From Novosphingobium sp. (GTDB lineage: Bacteria > Pseudomonadota > Alphaproteobacteria > Sphingomonadales > Sphingomonadaceae): a stretch of 64,000 nucleotides of DNA. Each line of letters starts with the position of its first letter. The first letter of the stretch is position 1. This document shows, piece by piece, positions 46,081 through 55,306 of the stretch. The position numbers and the translations under genes were made by a program. A model generated the notes under the pieces. It ran no database searches. It was not told the origin of the DNA and worked only from the letters and a program-made list of their open reading frames with translations. Location: assembly GCA_017745295.1 (NCBI GenBank), contig JAGHZR010000002.1:186001-250000 (forward strand), in the 5' to 3' direction.

Positions 46081-47228
46081 GCCTGACCGCCCTCACCGGA
46101 GCGCGCGTAGTCCTGGCCGACCGCATGGTCGAGGATCAGGCGCTGATCCTCGACGGAACGCGCATCCTCGGCCTCGCGGCGCCGGATGCCCTGCCCGAAC
46201 ACTGCCATATCGAGCCGCTTGACGGCGGTTACCTGCTGCCCGGCTTCATCGATACCCAGGTCAACGGTGGCGGCGACGTGCTGTTCAACGACATGCCCAG
46301 TGTCGAGGGCATTCGCGCCATCGCCCGCGCGCATCGCCGCTACGGCACCACCGGCCTTCTGCCCACCCTCATCAGCGACTACCCCGAAGTGGTCGAAGCT
46401 GCCCTCGCAGCGGGCGAGGCCGCTCTGGAAGCGAGCGTGCCGGGCGTGCTGGGGGTTCATATCGAAGGCCCGCACCTCAATGCGGCGAAGAAGGGCATCC
46501 ACGACCAGAACCGCTTCTCGCGGGTGGATGCTGAAGTTCTCGCCCGGCTTTCGGCACCGACGAAGGGACGCCGGGTGGTCACGCTCGCACCGGAACTCGC
46601 GCCCGAGGGAACGGTGCGCGCGCTGACCGAGGCGGGTGTTCTCGTCTGTGCCGGACACAGCCTCGCCGATTACGACCAGACCCGCGCGGCGCTGGCGGAA
46701 GGGCTGGCCGGCTTCACCCACCTGTTTAATGCGATGACGCAGTTCCTCAGCCGCGATCCCGGCATGGTCGGCGCCGCGCTGGAGGATCGCGCCGGTCATT
46801 TCGGCCTGATCGCCGACGGCTTCCACGTCCACCCCGCGTCCATGCGCGTCGCGCTCTCGGCGCGCGGCGAGGACGGGATCATGCTCGTCACCGATGCCAT
46901 GCCGCCGGTGGGCGGGACGCTCGGCCGCTTCACGCTCATGGGGCAGGAGATCGGGGTCGAGGGCGGCAAATGCACCGGCCCGGACGGCACGCTGGCAGGC
47001 TCGGCGCTGACGATGGTGCAGGCGCTGCGCAATGCGATGGACATGATCGGCTGCGACATCGTGACGGCCTCGCGCATGGCCAGCGGCAATCCCGCGCGCT
47101 TCCTGCGGCTCGATCACGAGACCGGCGCCATAGCGCCGGGCCTGCGCGCCGACCTCGTCCATCTGGGCGAGGACCGTCTGGTCCGCTCGACATGGATTGC
47201 CGGATCGCGGGAGGACCATCCGGAATGA
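46077..47228 (+). CDS. nagA: N-acetylglucosamine-6-phosphate deacetylase NagA
   Basis: A 383-residue amidohydrolase that deacetylates GlcNAc6P to GlcN6P. Diagnostic features are PGFIDTQVNGGGDVLFND (Q-x-N form, as in E. coli), HIEGPHLN (metal-binding Glu), the GHS histidine, FTHLFNAM and VTDAMPPVG (catalytic Asp). It overlaps both neighbours by four bases, so the deaminase, NagA and the GH84-like protein are coupled. The GlcNAc6P comes from MurQ and the kinase at 50010. Confidence 0.96.
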   Translation: MSLTALTGARVVLADRMVEDQALILDGTRILGLAAPDALPEHCHIEPLDGGYLLPGFIDTQVNGGGDVLFNDMPSVEGIRAIARAHRRYGTTGLLPTLISDYPEVVEAALAAGEAALEASVPGVLGVHIEGPHLNAAKKGIHDQNRFSRVDAEVLARLSAPTKGRRVVTLAPELAPEGTVRALTEAGVLVCAGHSLADYDQTRAALAEGLAGFTHLFNAMTQFLSRDPGMVGAALEDRAGHFGLIADGFHVHPASMRVALSARGEDGIMLVTDAMPPVGGTLGRFTLMGQEIGVEGGKCTGPDGTLAGSALTMVQALRNAMDMIGCDIVTASRMASGNPARFLRLDHETGAIAPGLRADLVHLGEDRLVRSTWIAGSREDHPE

Positions 47229-48289
47229 TAACCGATCTCGGCCTTATCGAGGGCCGCTTCGGCCGCATCTGGAGCGAAGCCGAGCGCGGCTATGTGGTGA
47301 AGACGCTCGCCGAGGCGGGTTACGGCTTCTACCACTACGGCCCCAAGGCGGACCGTTCGCTGCGCCGCGAATGGCGAAGATCGCACGATGCCGCGCAGAC
47401 CGAAGCCTTGGCCCGGCTATCCGCCGAATGCCGCGCGGCGGGTATGCGTTTCGGCATGGCGATCACGCCGGTCGGCTCCACCCACCCCTTCGATGACGCG
47501 GCCCGCGCCGATCTGGCTCGCCGGGTCGCCGAACTCGACGCCATCGGCATCGACGACCTCGCCGTGCTGTTCGACGATCTTCGCGGCGACATGCCCGAAC
47601 TGGCCGAACGGCAGGCCGATGTCGTGAACTTCTGCGCCGGTCTGACCAGGGCCACGCGGGTCTACACTTGCCCGACCTACTATTCGGACGATCCGGTGCT
47701 GGACCTCGTCTTCGCGGACCGTCCGGCGGACTATCTCGGCAAGCTCGGGCGGCTGCTCGATCCTGCCGTGCAGGTCTACTGGACGGGCGAGGAAGTCTGT
47801 GCGAAGGAGATCGGCCCGGCCCATCTCGCAAGGGTCACGGGCGAACTGGGCCGCAAGGTCTGCCTCTGGGACAACTGGCCGGTCAACGACGGGGCGCGGA
47901 TGTCGCGCTTCCTGCACTTGCGTGCGTTTACCGGACGTTCTGCGACCATTGCCGACCATGTGACCGGTCATGCGATCAACCCGGCGATCCAGGCGCACCT
48001 CGGCTGCATTCCGGCGATCACCCTGCCGATGGTCTATGCCCAAGGCGAGGACTACGCCTATGGCGCGGCTTTCCATGCAGCTTCGCGCAAGTTGCTCGGC
48101 GCGGAATTCACGCGCCTGTTGCAACAGGACCTTCCGGCGCTTCAGGACGTCGGCTACGAGCGCCTCGGCACCCGCGCAGACCGTCTGCGGGCACGCTACG
48201 AAGGCATCGACCATCCCGCCGCCCGCGAAATCCTTCGCTGGCTGGACGGCTTGGACCTGATGACCGACGACGAGGTCCAGACCCAGTAA
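47225..48289 (+). CDS. GH84-like beta-N-acetylglucosaminidase domain protein, cytoplasmic
   Basis: A 354-residue TIM-barrel protein matching the NAGidase/O-GlcNAcase (GH84) domain: IEGRFGRIWSEAER at the start, YHYGPKADRSLRREWR, and the tandem catalytic aspartates in AVLFDDLRGDM. Later come TCPTYYSDDPVLD and CLWDNWPVND. GH84 enzymes use substrate-assisted catalysis on terminal GlcNAc. No signal peptide or extra domains are present, so it should act on imported disaccharides or on a cytosolic GlcNAc conjugate. It is embedded by overlap in the nagA operon. Confidence 0.85.
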   Translation: MITDLGLIEGRFGRIWSEAERGYVVKTLAEAGYGFYHYGPKADRSLRREWRRSHDAAQTEALARLSAECRAAGMRFGMAITPVGSTHPFDDAARADLARRVAELDAIGIDDLAVLFDDLRGDMPELAERQADVVNFCAGLTRATRVYTCPTYYSDDPVLDLVFADRPADYLGKLGRLLDPAVQVYWTGEEVCAKEIGPAHLARVTGELGRKVCLWDNWPVNDGARMSRFLHLRAFTGRSATIADHVTGHAINPAIQAHLGCIPAITLPMVYAQGEDYAYGAAFHAASRKLLGAEFTRLLQQDLPALQDVGYERLGTRADRLRARYEGIDHPAAREILRWLDGLDLMTDDEVQTQ

Positions 48290-48303
48290 CCGGGACGAGA
48301 GCC

Positions 48304-50013
48304 ATGGCAACGACGACAGGGAACCCCGCGCTTCTGACCGCCCTCCGTTCGGCCGTGGGCAAGCGCAACGTGCTGACCTCGCCGCGCGCGACCGCCCGCT
48401 TCCGCAAGGGCTATCGCACCGGCGAAGGCCCGGCCATCGCCGTGGTGCGGCCCGGCAGTCTGGTCGAACTTTGGCGCACGGTGCAGGCCTGCGTGGCGGC
48501 GGACGTGTCGATCATAATGCAGGCGTCGAACACCGGGCTGACCGGCGGCTCGACCCCGGATGGCGACGACTATCCCGGCGGCCTCGTCATCGTCAGCACC
48601 ACCCGGCTTTCGGCGCTCAAGGTGATCCGGCGCGGCGAGCAGGTGCTCTGTTTTCCGGGGACGACGCTCTACAAGCTGGAGCAGGCGCTGCGTCCCTTCG
48701 GGCGCGAGCCGCATTCGGTGATCGGCTCCTCCTGCCTCGGCGCCTCGGTGGTGGGCGGGGTCTGCAACAATTCGGGCGGATCGCTGATCCGGCGCGGCCC
48801 AGCCTATTCCCAGCTTGCGCTCTATGCGCAGGTCCAGAGTGACGGTTCGCTGCGCCTGTTCAACCACCTCGGCATCGATCTGGGCGACGATCCGGAAAGC
48901 ATGCTCGCCCGCCTCGACCGCGAGCAGTACACCGAAGCCGATATCGATCCGGCCAGCGACAGGTGGGCGCACGATCACAGCTACGCCGAACATGTCCGCG
49001 ACATCGACAGCGAGGTCCCCGCCCGCTTCAACGCCGACCCCCGCTGCCTGTTCGAGGCCGCCGGAAGCGCAGGCAAGCTGATCGTCTTCGCCGTCCGCCT
49101 TGACACCTTCGCGCGCGAGGACGAGACCACCACTTTCTACATCGGCACCACCGAACCGGACCGGCTGACCGAATTGCGCCGCACGATGCTGCGCGATTTC
49201 GACACTCTGCCGATCGCGGGCGAATATATGCACGCCGAGGCCTTCGACGTCGCCGACCGCTACGGGCGCGACATGTTCTTCGCCATCGAGCGTCTCGGAA
49301 CCGACCGCCTGCCCGCCCTCTTCGCGGCGAAATCGCGCTTCGACGGGATGTTCGGAAACGGCCTCAGCGACCGGCTCATGCAGTGGTCGAGCAAGTTCAT
49401 TCCCGATCACCTGCCGGGTCGGATCCGCGACTATCGCAGGCGCTTCGATCATCACCTGATCCTGAAAGTCCCCCGCGATCAGGTGGACGCGGCCCGTAAG
49501 CTGCTCGGCGAGCTGTTCCCCGGCACCGCGCAAGGCGATCATTTCGAATGCACCGCGCAGGAAGGTGCCAAGGCCTTCCTGCATCGCTTCGTCGCGGCCG
49601 GTGCGGCGGTGCGCTACCGCGCCGTGCACCGGGGCGAAGTGGAGGACATCGTCGCGCTCGACGTGGCCCTGCCCCGCAACAACCGCGAGTGGGTGGAGCG
49701 CCTTCCCGCCGATCTCGCCGCGCGGACGATCCACACGCTCTATTACGGGCACTTCTTCTGCCAGGTGTTCCATCAGGACTACATCGTGAAGAAGGGCACC
49801 GATCCGCTCGCCTTCGAGCACGCGCTCTGGGCCTTGCTCGACGCGCGCGGCGCGCAGTATCCGGCCGAGCACAACGTCGGCCACCTCTATGTCGCCCGGC
49901 CCGAACTCGCCCGGTTCTACCGCGAGATCGACCCGCGCAACCAGCTCAACCCCGGCATCGGCCATACCCCCCGTGGCCGCGACTGGACCGGGTATTACGG
50001 AGAACACCCATGA
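48304..50013 (+). CDS. dld: Quinone-dependent D-lactate dehydrogenase Dld
   Basis: A 569-residue FAD enzyme close in length to E. coli Dld. It has the FAD-binding_4 region (QASNTGLTGGSTPDG, SSCLGASVVGGVCNNSGGSL) and the Dld-specific C-terminal membrane-association domain (HRGEVEDIVALDVALPRN, FCQVFHQDYIVKKG). It oxidises D-lactate to pyruvate at the inner membrane, passing electrons to quinone. In this operon it neatly disposes of the D-lactate made by MurQ. ATG 48304 is 14 bases after the GH84-like stop; the stop overlaps the kinase start. Confidence 0.94.
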   Translation: MATTTGNPALLTALRSAVGKRNVLTSPRATARFRKGYRTGEGPAIAVVRPGSLVELWRTVQACVAADVSIIMQASNTGLTGGSTPDGDDYPGGLVIVSTTRLSALKVIRRGEQVLCFPGTTLYKLEQALRPFGREPHSVIGSSCLGASVVGGVCNNSGGSLIRRGPAYSQLALYAQVQSDGSLRLFNHLGIDLGDDPESMLARLDREQYTEADIDPASDRWAHDHSYAEHVRDIDSEVPARFNADPRCLFEAAGSAGKLIVFAVRLDTFAREDETTTFYIGTTEPDRLTELRRTMLRDFDTLPIAGEYMHAEAFDVADRYGRDMFFAIERLGTDRLPALFAAKSRFDGMFGNGLSDRLMQWSSKFIPDHLPGRIRDYRRRFDHHLILKVPRDQVDAARKLLGELFPGTAQGDHFECTAQEGAKAFLHRFVAAGAAVRYRAVHRGEVEDIVALDVALPRNNREWVERLPADLAARTIHTLYYGHFFCQVFHQDYIVKKGTDPLAFEHALWALLDARGAQYPAEHNVGHLYVARPELARFYREIDPRNQLNPGIGHTPRGRDWTGYYGEHP

Positions 50014-50873
50014 CCTACTACCTCGGCATCGACGCAGGCGGCAGCAATTGCCGCGCCCGGCTCGTCGACGCGCAGGGCACTGTCATCGGGAACGGCAAGT
50101 CCGGCACCGCCAATGCCCGCATCGGCATGGACGCGCTCTACGAGACCCTGAAGGACACGGTCGATCAAGCCGTCGCCGAAGCGGGCCTCGACACCGCGCA
50201 GCGCGCGACTATCCACGCGGGCATGGGCATTGCCGGGATCACCCGCCCCGGCGTGCGCGACGCTCTCGCGGAACTGGACTTCGGTTTCGCCTCGGTGAAC
50301 TACGCCACCGACGCCCAGATCGCCAATCTTGGCGCCCACGGCGGACAGGACGGCGCGATCCTCATCATCGGCACCGGCAGCGCCGCACAGGTTCGTGTCG
50401 ATGGGCGGGACTTCACCATCGGCGGCTACGGCTTCCCGATCTCGGATGAAGGCAGCGGCGCCGCGCTCGGGCTTTCGGCCATGCGCCACGCCTTGCGCGC
50501 GCTGGACGGGCGCACCCGCAAGACCCCGCTCAGCGCCGCCGTGACCGAGCGCTTCGCGCACGACACCGCGCAGGCCATCGCCTGGATGGACCACGCCACC
50601 CCCCGCGACTACGGCACTTTCGCGCCGCTGGTGATGGACTATGCCGAGGCCGACGACGCCATCGCCCGCTCCATCGTCGAACATGCGGCTGGCCATATCG
50701 AGCGCTTCATCGAGACGATCTTCGAGCGCGGCGCCACCCGCTGCACGCTCGTCGGCGGACTGGCCCCGCGCATGCAGCCCTGGCTGCGCTCGCGCACTGT
50801 CGAGCGGCTCAGCCCGGCGCTCGGCGATTCCCTCGACGGAGCGCTGCGTCTGGCGGGTTTCTCGCCCACCTGA
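50010..50873 (+). CDS. N-acetylglucosamine kinase-like protein (BadF/BcrA ATPase family)
   Basis: A 287-residue ASKHA ATPase: YLGIDAGGSNCRARLVD (phosphate 1), TDAQIANLGAHGG (phosphate 2 region), ILIIGTGSAAQVR and SDEGSGAALG, and GGLAPRMQPW near the end. This is the pattern of bacterial and mammalian GlcNAc kinases in the BadF/BadG family. It would phosphorylate GlcNAc (from the GH84-like hydrolase or uptake) to GlcNAc6P for NagA. It is the last gene of the operon, ending three bases before the convergent gene, and no terminator is evident. Confidence 0.9.
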   Translation: MTYYLGIDAGGSNCRARLVDAQGTVIGNGKSGTANARIGMDALYETLKDTVDQAVAEAGLDTAQRATIHAGMGIAGITRPGVRDALAELDFGFASVNYATDAQIANLGAHGGQDGAILIIGTGSAAQVRVDGRDFTIGGYGFPISDEGSGAALGLSAMRHALRALDGRTRKTPLSAAVTERFAHDTAQAIAWMDHATPRDYGTFAPLVMDYAEADDAIARSIVEHAAGHIERFIETIFERGATRCTLVGGLAPRMQPWLRSRTVERLSPALGDSLDGALRLAGFSPT

Positions 50874-50876
50874 AGA

Positions 50877-53105
50877 TCAGGGGCTGCCGGTCAGCCGGTC
50901 CCACCGCACATAAGGCAGGATCGAGGCGTAATCGTCGGTCCACGGCTTGGCGGCGCGCTCTTCAAGCGGGATCCACGGGGCATCCGGGTTCTGCCCGAGC
51001 AGTTGCTCCAGGACCTGTGGATCGCGCGACAGGGCGATCCAGCGCGAAGGCGTGTAGAAGTCGGTGTCGAGCGGCCGATCGAGGCGCGAGATCGCCTTGA
51101 GACCGCTCGCCGTCGCATTGGTGCCGACGACCGGCGCGAGATCGATATAGCGGTTGGAAATGTGCAGCAGCAACAGCCCGCGCGGGGTCAGCGCGCGGGC
51201 GTAGACCTGCAAGGCTTCCTGCGTCAGCAGGTGCACCGGGATCGCATCGCTTGAAAAGGCGTCGATCACCAGCACGTCGAAGGCGTTTGCGGGGAGCCGG
51301 GCCAGTTCCAGTCGTGCATCGCCCAGGACTACGCGCGCGTCCGGCGTGCAGTCGCGCAGGAAAGTGAAACGGCCGCTCGTCGAGAAGCGGAGGATGACCG
51401 GATCGATCTCGAAGAACGTCCAGTGCTGTCCCGGCGCGACCTGACAGGCGAGCGAGCCGGTGCCGAGGCCGACGACACCGACACGCGCGCCAGCCCCCTC
51501 GATCCCGGGCGCCGCCTTCAGCGCAAGGGCAACGCCGGAAGTCGGCCCATAATAAGTCAGCGCATCGCGCGAACGACCGGGTTGCAACGACTGCTCGCCA
51601 TGGAGGGTGGTGCCGTGCGCCAGAGTGCGCAAGGTGCCCTCGGCGGTATCGCGCACGGTATAGATGCCGAAGTAGCTGCGCGTCCGCTCGCCCGCCAGTG
51701 TCGCACGGATGGTCCAGATACCGCCTTGCGCGATCATCGCGATCGTCAGCACCGCGATGAAACCGGCCCGCCACGCCATGAGCATCACCCCGGTCGCAAC
51801 CAAGAAGACGGTAAGGAGAACCGCCGCAAGCCCGTCCTCCGGGCGCAGGGCATATTGGTCGAGCTGCCATCCGAGGAACACCGCGAAGGCCAGCAGCAGC
51901 ACGAGCGTCACGCGCGCCATGCCCGGCTCGATGCCCTCGCTTTCATGCCAGCGCAGCAGCGGTGCCAACGGCATCAGCAGCGCGGCGGCGAGGACCAGCA
52001 GCGGGTGCTCCCAGGCCCAGTCGAACACCAGCGGGGCAATCAGCGCGGTGAACAGCCCGCCCAGCGCGCCGCCTGCGGACATCACCAGATAGAAATGCGT
52101 CAGGTGCGCCGCACCCGGCCGCAAGTCGTAGAGCCGCCCATGAAGAGCCGTCGCGATGCAGAACAGCATGAGGCAGGCGCCTCCGGCGACCCACAATGTG
52201 CCCGATCCGTTGGACAGCATGGCATAGCTGCCCGCGAACAGTACCACGACCGGGGCGATCCGGGTCACGGCCATGCATGCGCCGCGCCGGTCGGCAAAGG
52301 CGACGACGAAGCTCAGGAGATAAAGCCCCAGCGGGATGACCCAGAGCAGCGGCATCGCGAAAATGTCGGTGGTGAGATGGGTCGTTGTCGAGAGCATCAG
52401 GCCCGAAGGCACGGCGGCAAGCAGCAACCATAGCGCCGCGCGGCGCCAACCGATCCGCTCCTCCTGCGCTTCCTTGTCCGCCAAGACCGAAACGGCGGGA
52501 AGGTCCCGGCGGGTCATGGCGGCGAGCAGGACCAGCAGCACCAGCAAGGCAAAGCCCGCCGACCAGGTCAGGCTCTGTTGCCGCAAGCTCAGCAGCGGCT
52601 CGGCGAGTAGCGGATAGGCGAGCAGCCCCGCGAAACTACCGAGGTTGGAAGCTGCGTAGAGAGCCCATGGCTGCCCTGCGCCGGGATCGGCGGCGAACCA
52701 TCGCTGCATCAGCGGCGCCTGCGCGGACACGGCAAAGAACACCGGCCCTATGCTCAGAGCCAGCAGCAGCGGCACCCACAGGACTTCGGGCAGTCCTGCG
52801 GGTTGCGCCATGGAGGACAGGCCCACGGGCAACGTCACCCCGGCCGCCAGCAGAACCAGCAGATGAATTACCGCCTGCCGCCGCACCGGCCATCGCCCGA
52901 GCAGATGGGCATAGGCATATCCGGCCAGCAGCAGCGCCTGATAGACCAGCATCGCGCTGTTCCAGACGTTTGGCGCCCCGCCGAGCCGTGGCAGTGCCAT
53001 GCGCGCGACCATCGGCTGCACGAGGAACAGCAGGAAGCTGCCCACGAGGATGGTCGCGACGAACAGGCCGCGTGCTGCTCCGCCGGATTTAACGTCAGCC
53101 TTCAC
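50877..53105 (-). CDS. Fused membrane/spermidine-synthase-like protein
   Basis: A 742-residue fusion. The first two thirds are about 12 hydrophobic segments (LFVATILVGSFLLFLVQPMV onward). The C-terminal ~230 residues are a spermidine-synthase-like Rossmann domain (VGVVGLGTGSLACQ, FFEIDPVILRFS, VVLGDARLEL, VIDAFSSDAIPVHLL). Such fusions are widespread and usually annotated as fused MFS/spermidine synthase; the real substrate is unknown. Start GTG 53105. It is downstream of the PLP enzyme on the same strand with a 16-base gap. Confidence 0.85.
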   Translation of the reverse strand: MKADVKSGGAARGLFVATILVGSFLLFLVQPMVARMALPRLGGAPNVWNSAMLVYQALLLAGYAYAHLLGRWPVRRQAVIHLLVLLAAGVTLPVGLSSMAQPAGLPEVLWVPLLLALSIGPVFFAVSAQAPLMQRWFAADPGAGQPWALYAASNLGSFAGLLAYPLLAEPLLSLRQQSLTWSAGFALLVLLVLLAAMTRRDLPAVSVLADKEAQEERIGWRRAALWLLLAAVPSGLMLSTTTHLTTDIFAMPLLWVIPLGLYLLSFVVAFADRRGACMAVTRIAPVVVLFAGSYAMLSNGSGTLWVAGGACLMLFCIATALHGRLYDLRPGAAHLTHFYLVMSAGGALGGLFTALIAPLVFDWAWEHPLLVLAAALLMPLAPLLRWHESEGIEPGMARVTLVLLLAFAVFLGWQLDQYALRPEDGLAAVLLTVFLVATGVMLMAWRAGFIAVLTIAMIAQGGIWTIRATLAGERTRSYFGIYTVRDTAEGTLRTLAHGTTLHGEQSLQPGRSRDALTYYGPTSGVALALKAAPGIEGAGARVGVVGLGTGSLACQVAPGQHWTFFEIDPVILRFSTSGRFTFLRDCTPDARVVLGDARLELARLPANAFDVLVIDAFSSDAIPVHLLTQEALQVYARALTPRGLLLLHISNRYIDLAPVVGTNATASGLKAISRLDRPLDTDFYTPSRWIALSRDPQVLEQLLGQNPDAPWIPLEERAAKPWTDDYASILPYVRWDRLTGSP

Positions 53106-53121
53106 TTCGCTTTGCCTGCGC

Positions 53122-54405
53122 TCAGCTTACCTCCAGCGCCTGGGCGAGATCGGCGACGATATCGCCCGCATGCTCGATGCCGATCGACAGGCGGATCGTC
53201 GATTGCAGAACGCCGATCCGGTTGCGGACTTCGGCAGGGACGCCGGAATGGGTGGTCGTCGCCGGATGGCTCGCCAGCGACTCGGTGCCGCCGAGACTGA
53301 CCGCCAGCTTGAAGATCTGCAGCGCATTGAGGAACCGGAACGCCGCAGGCTGGCCGCCGACGATATCGAAGGAAAACGTCGATCCCGCCCCGGTCGACTG
53401 GGCAGCGAAGACTTCCGCTTCCCGCGACCCTGCCGGATAGAGCGGCGGATAGGCGACCCGCTCGACCTTGGGATGGGCCTGGAGGAACTCGGCTGCCGCC
53501 GCCGCATTGGCATTGGCCCGCTCCATCCGCAGGCCCAGCGTTTCCAGCGACCTGCCGAGCATCCAGCAGCTATGGGGATCGAGCTGCGTGCCGATCGCGC
53601 TGCGCAGCAGGCGCACCTCGCGCATCAGCTTGGCCGAACCCAGCGCCGCCCCGGCAACGAGGTCGGAATGGCCGCCGACATATTTCGTCAGCGAATAGAG
53701 CGAGATATCGGCCCCGAGCCGCAGCGGATGCTGGAACACCGGGCCGAGCAGCGTATTGTCGCAGACCAGTAGCGGGCGATGCCCCTGCTCTTCACCGATG
53801 GCATCGCAGACGCGCTTCAGCAGGCGGATATCGACGAGACTGTTGGTGGGATTGGCAGGCGTCTCGATCAGCACCAGCGAGATGCGTCCCTGCGCCGCAG
53901 CCGCCTTTGCAGCGGCCCGGACGGCCTCCTCGTCGAGACCGTCGCTGAAACCGACCGCCCTGATGCCGAGGTTGGCGAGAGTCTTCGCCAGCAAGGTCTC
54001 GGTGCCGCCGTAGAGCGGCTGCGAGTGCAGGATGACATCGCCGGGGCGCGCGAACGTCAGGATGGTCGTGGTGATCGCCCCCATGCCCGACGAGAACACC
54101 ACGCCCGCCTCGGCGTCCTCATAGATCGCCATGCGATCCTCGACGATCTCGCTGTTGGGATGGTTGAAGCGCGAATAGACGAGGCCGCGTCCCTGCCCCG
54201 GCGGCGGCTCCTTGCGGCCCGCCACATAGTCGAAGAAATCGCGGCCTTCTTCCGCCGTCGGGAACACGAAAGTGGATGTCAGGAAGACCGGCGGCTTCAC
54301 CGCGCCTTCCGAAAGAAGCGGGTCGTAGCCGTAGTTCAGCATGAGCGTGTCGGGGTGGAGCCTGTGCTCGCCGATAGCCGTCTTGCTCTCGCGCGGTGCC
54401 GTCAT
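53122..54405 (-). CDS. Cystathionine gamma-synthase family PLP enzyme
   Basis: A 427-residue Cys/Met-metabolism PLP enzyme. Motifs are [68 protein letters not shown] and the PLP lysine in [11 protein letters not shown]. Methionine gamma-lyase, cystathionine gamma-synthase and O-acetylhomoserine sulfhydrylase share these, so the exact reaction is open. I set ATG 54405 (MTAPRESK) with GGAGA upstream; the frame continues 5' through spacer. Confidence 0.92.
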   Translation of the reverse strand: MTAPRESKTAIGEHRLHPDTLMLNYGYDPLLSEGAVKPPVFLTSTFVFPTAEEGRDFFDYVAGRKEPPPGQGRGLVYSRFNHPNSEIVEDRMAIYEDAEAGVVFSSGMGAITTTILTFARPGDVILHSQPLYGGTETLLAKTLANLGIRAVGFSDGLDEEAVRAAAKAAAAQGRISLVLIETPANPTNSLVDIRLLKRVCDAIGEEQGHRPLLVCDNTLLGPVFQHPLRLGADISLYSLTKYVGGHSDLVAGAALGSAKLMREVRLLRSAIGTQLDPHSCWMLGRSLETLGLRMERANANAAAAAEFLQAHPKVERVAYPPLYPAGSREAEVFAAQSTGAGSTFSFDIVGGQPAAFRFLNALQIFKLAVSLGGTESLASHPATTTHSGVPAEVRNRIGVLQSTIRLSIGIEHAGDIVADLAQALEVS

Positions 54406-54764
54406 TTCCGTCTCCCAGATAAGGCTGTGATTTCGGCAGGCTACGCCAAATCGGAGCGGGCGGGAACGCAAAGATGCGCAAAATTCTATCGATATTCCCT
54501 CGATCTCAAGTGGATAATTGCGATAGGTCGCGGGCGGAAACGAACCCCTTCCGCCACCCCCGAACCGCTCGGTCGCATGGAAAAACCGGTTCGCCGCCCT
54601 TCGCCAGCCAGTCTGGAAATTTTCCTCTTGACGCCGATTGTCAATTAAATAAGTTGAGAATGTAATTTGAAATCGCCGATGCCAAAAGCACTCTGATTGG
54701 AAGCCATCGATTTCCCCCTCACGGCCGGAGATCGTCACCAAAGCAAGAAGGGGAGTATGGACTC
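54406..54764. other. Intergenic region between divergent genes (359 bases)
   Basis: This stretch separates the leftward PLP enzyme from the rightward DUF2188-like gene, so it should carry two promoters. The middle (about 54620-54680) is AT-rich and includes TTGACG followed by AATTAAATAAG, but the spacing does not give a convincing sigma-70 promoter. I see no ORF with a ribosome site, no RNA gene and no strong hairpin. Confidence 0.5.
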
Positions 54765-54998
54765 ATGCCTCAAAGCGATTTTCACGTCGTCCGCAAAGGC
54801 CTTGACTGGGCCGTGAGCCTGCACGGCGTTTTCCTGGCCGCCTTCGAAACCCAGCGCGCGGCGCTCAATCGGGCGATCGACGCCGCGCATCAGGTCGGCA
54901 TGAACGGCCACGAAGCGAAAGTGCTGCTGCTCGACGGCCAGGACAGCCCCGAGACCCGCTGGGTCTTCGGCCGCCATCCCTATCCGCCGACAGCCTGA
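54765..54998 (+). CDS. DUF2188-like small protein
   Basis: A 77-residue protein with the DUF2188 layout: FHVVRKGLDWAVSLHG, an Ala/Arg-rich helix (ETQRAALNRAIDAAHQVG) and a closing beta strand ending WVFGRHPYPP. The family is widespread and uncharacterised; its two-strand/helix form suggests a small dimer. AAGGGGAG lies 11-18 bases upstream of ATG. It is followed by the DUF6356-like gene after 26 bases. Confidence 0.8.
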   Translation: MPQSDFHVVRKGLDWAVSLHGVFLAAFETQRAALNRAIDAAHQVGMNGHEAKVLLLDGQDSPETRWVFGRHPYPPTA

Positions 54999-55024
54999 CT
55001 TCCTCCCGTTCCGGAGCGACCACG

Positions 55025-55288
55025 ATGTTCAACCGCCTGTTCATGGATCATCCGCGAGCCGTGGATGAAAGCTACACGCAGCATTGGGTCGTCGCGAGCC
55101 GTTTCGGCCTGCGGATGATCGTCGCCGGGATCGGCACGATCATCCACGGGTTCGTGCCCGGCCTGCTCACCCATGCGGGCAGCGACATGATCCGCAAGCT
55201 CCATGGCGAGATGACGCGTCGCCAGTCCGGCGCGGCCAGAGTGGAGGCAAAACCCTTGGGACGGTGGCAGCCGGAATACGAGATCTGA
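55025..55288 (+). CDS. DUF6356-like small protein
   Basis: An 87-residue protein (MFNRLFMDHPRAVDESYTQH, then VVASRFGLRMIVAGIGTIIH and GLLTHAGSDMIRKLHGEM). It matches what I recall of the DUF6356 family, common in Sphingomonadales, with one hydrophobic helix that may associate with the membrane. Function is unknown. Its stop codon lies in the left arm of an inverted repeat shared with the convergent SDR gene. Confidence 0.8.
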   Translation: MFNRLFMDHPRAVDESYTQHWVVASRFGLRMIVAGIGTIIHGFVPGLLTHAGSDMIRKLHGEMTRRQSGAARVEAKPLGRWQPEYEI

Positions 55289-55306
55289 CGCCTTAACAGG
55301 GCGTCA
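55286..55306. terminator. Bidirectional terminator-like hairpin between convergent genes
   Basis: TGACGCC (55286-55292) and GGCGTCA (55300-55306) are a perfect 7-bp inverted repeat with a 7-base loop. The stop codons of both convergent genes are the outer bases of the two arms. There is no clear T run on either side, so termination strength is uncertain. Confidence 0.5.
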
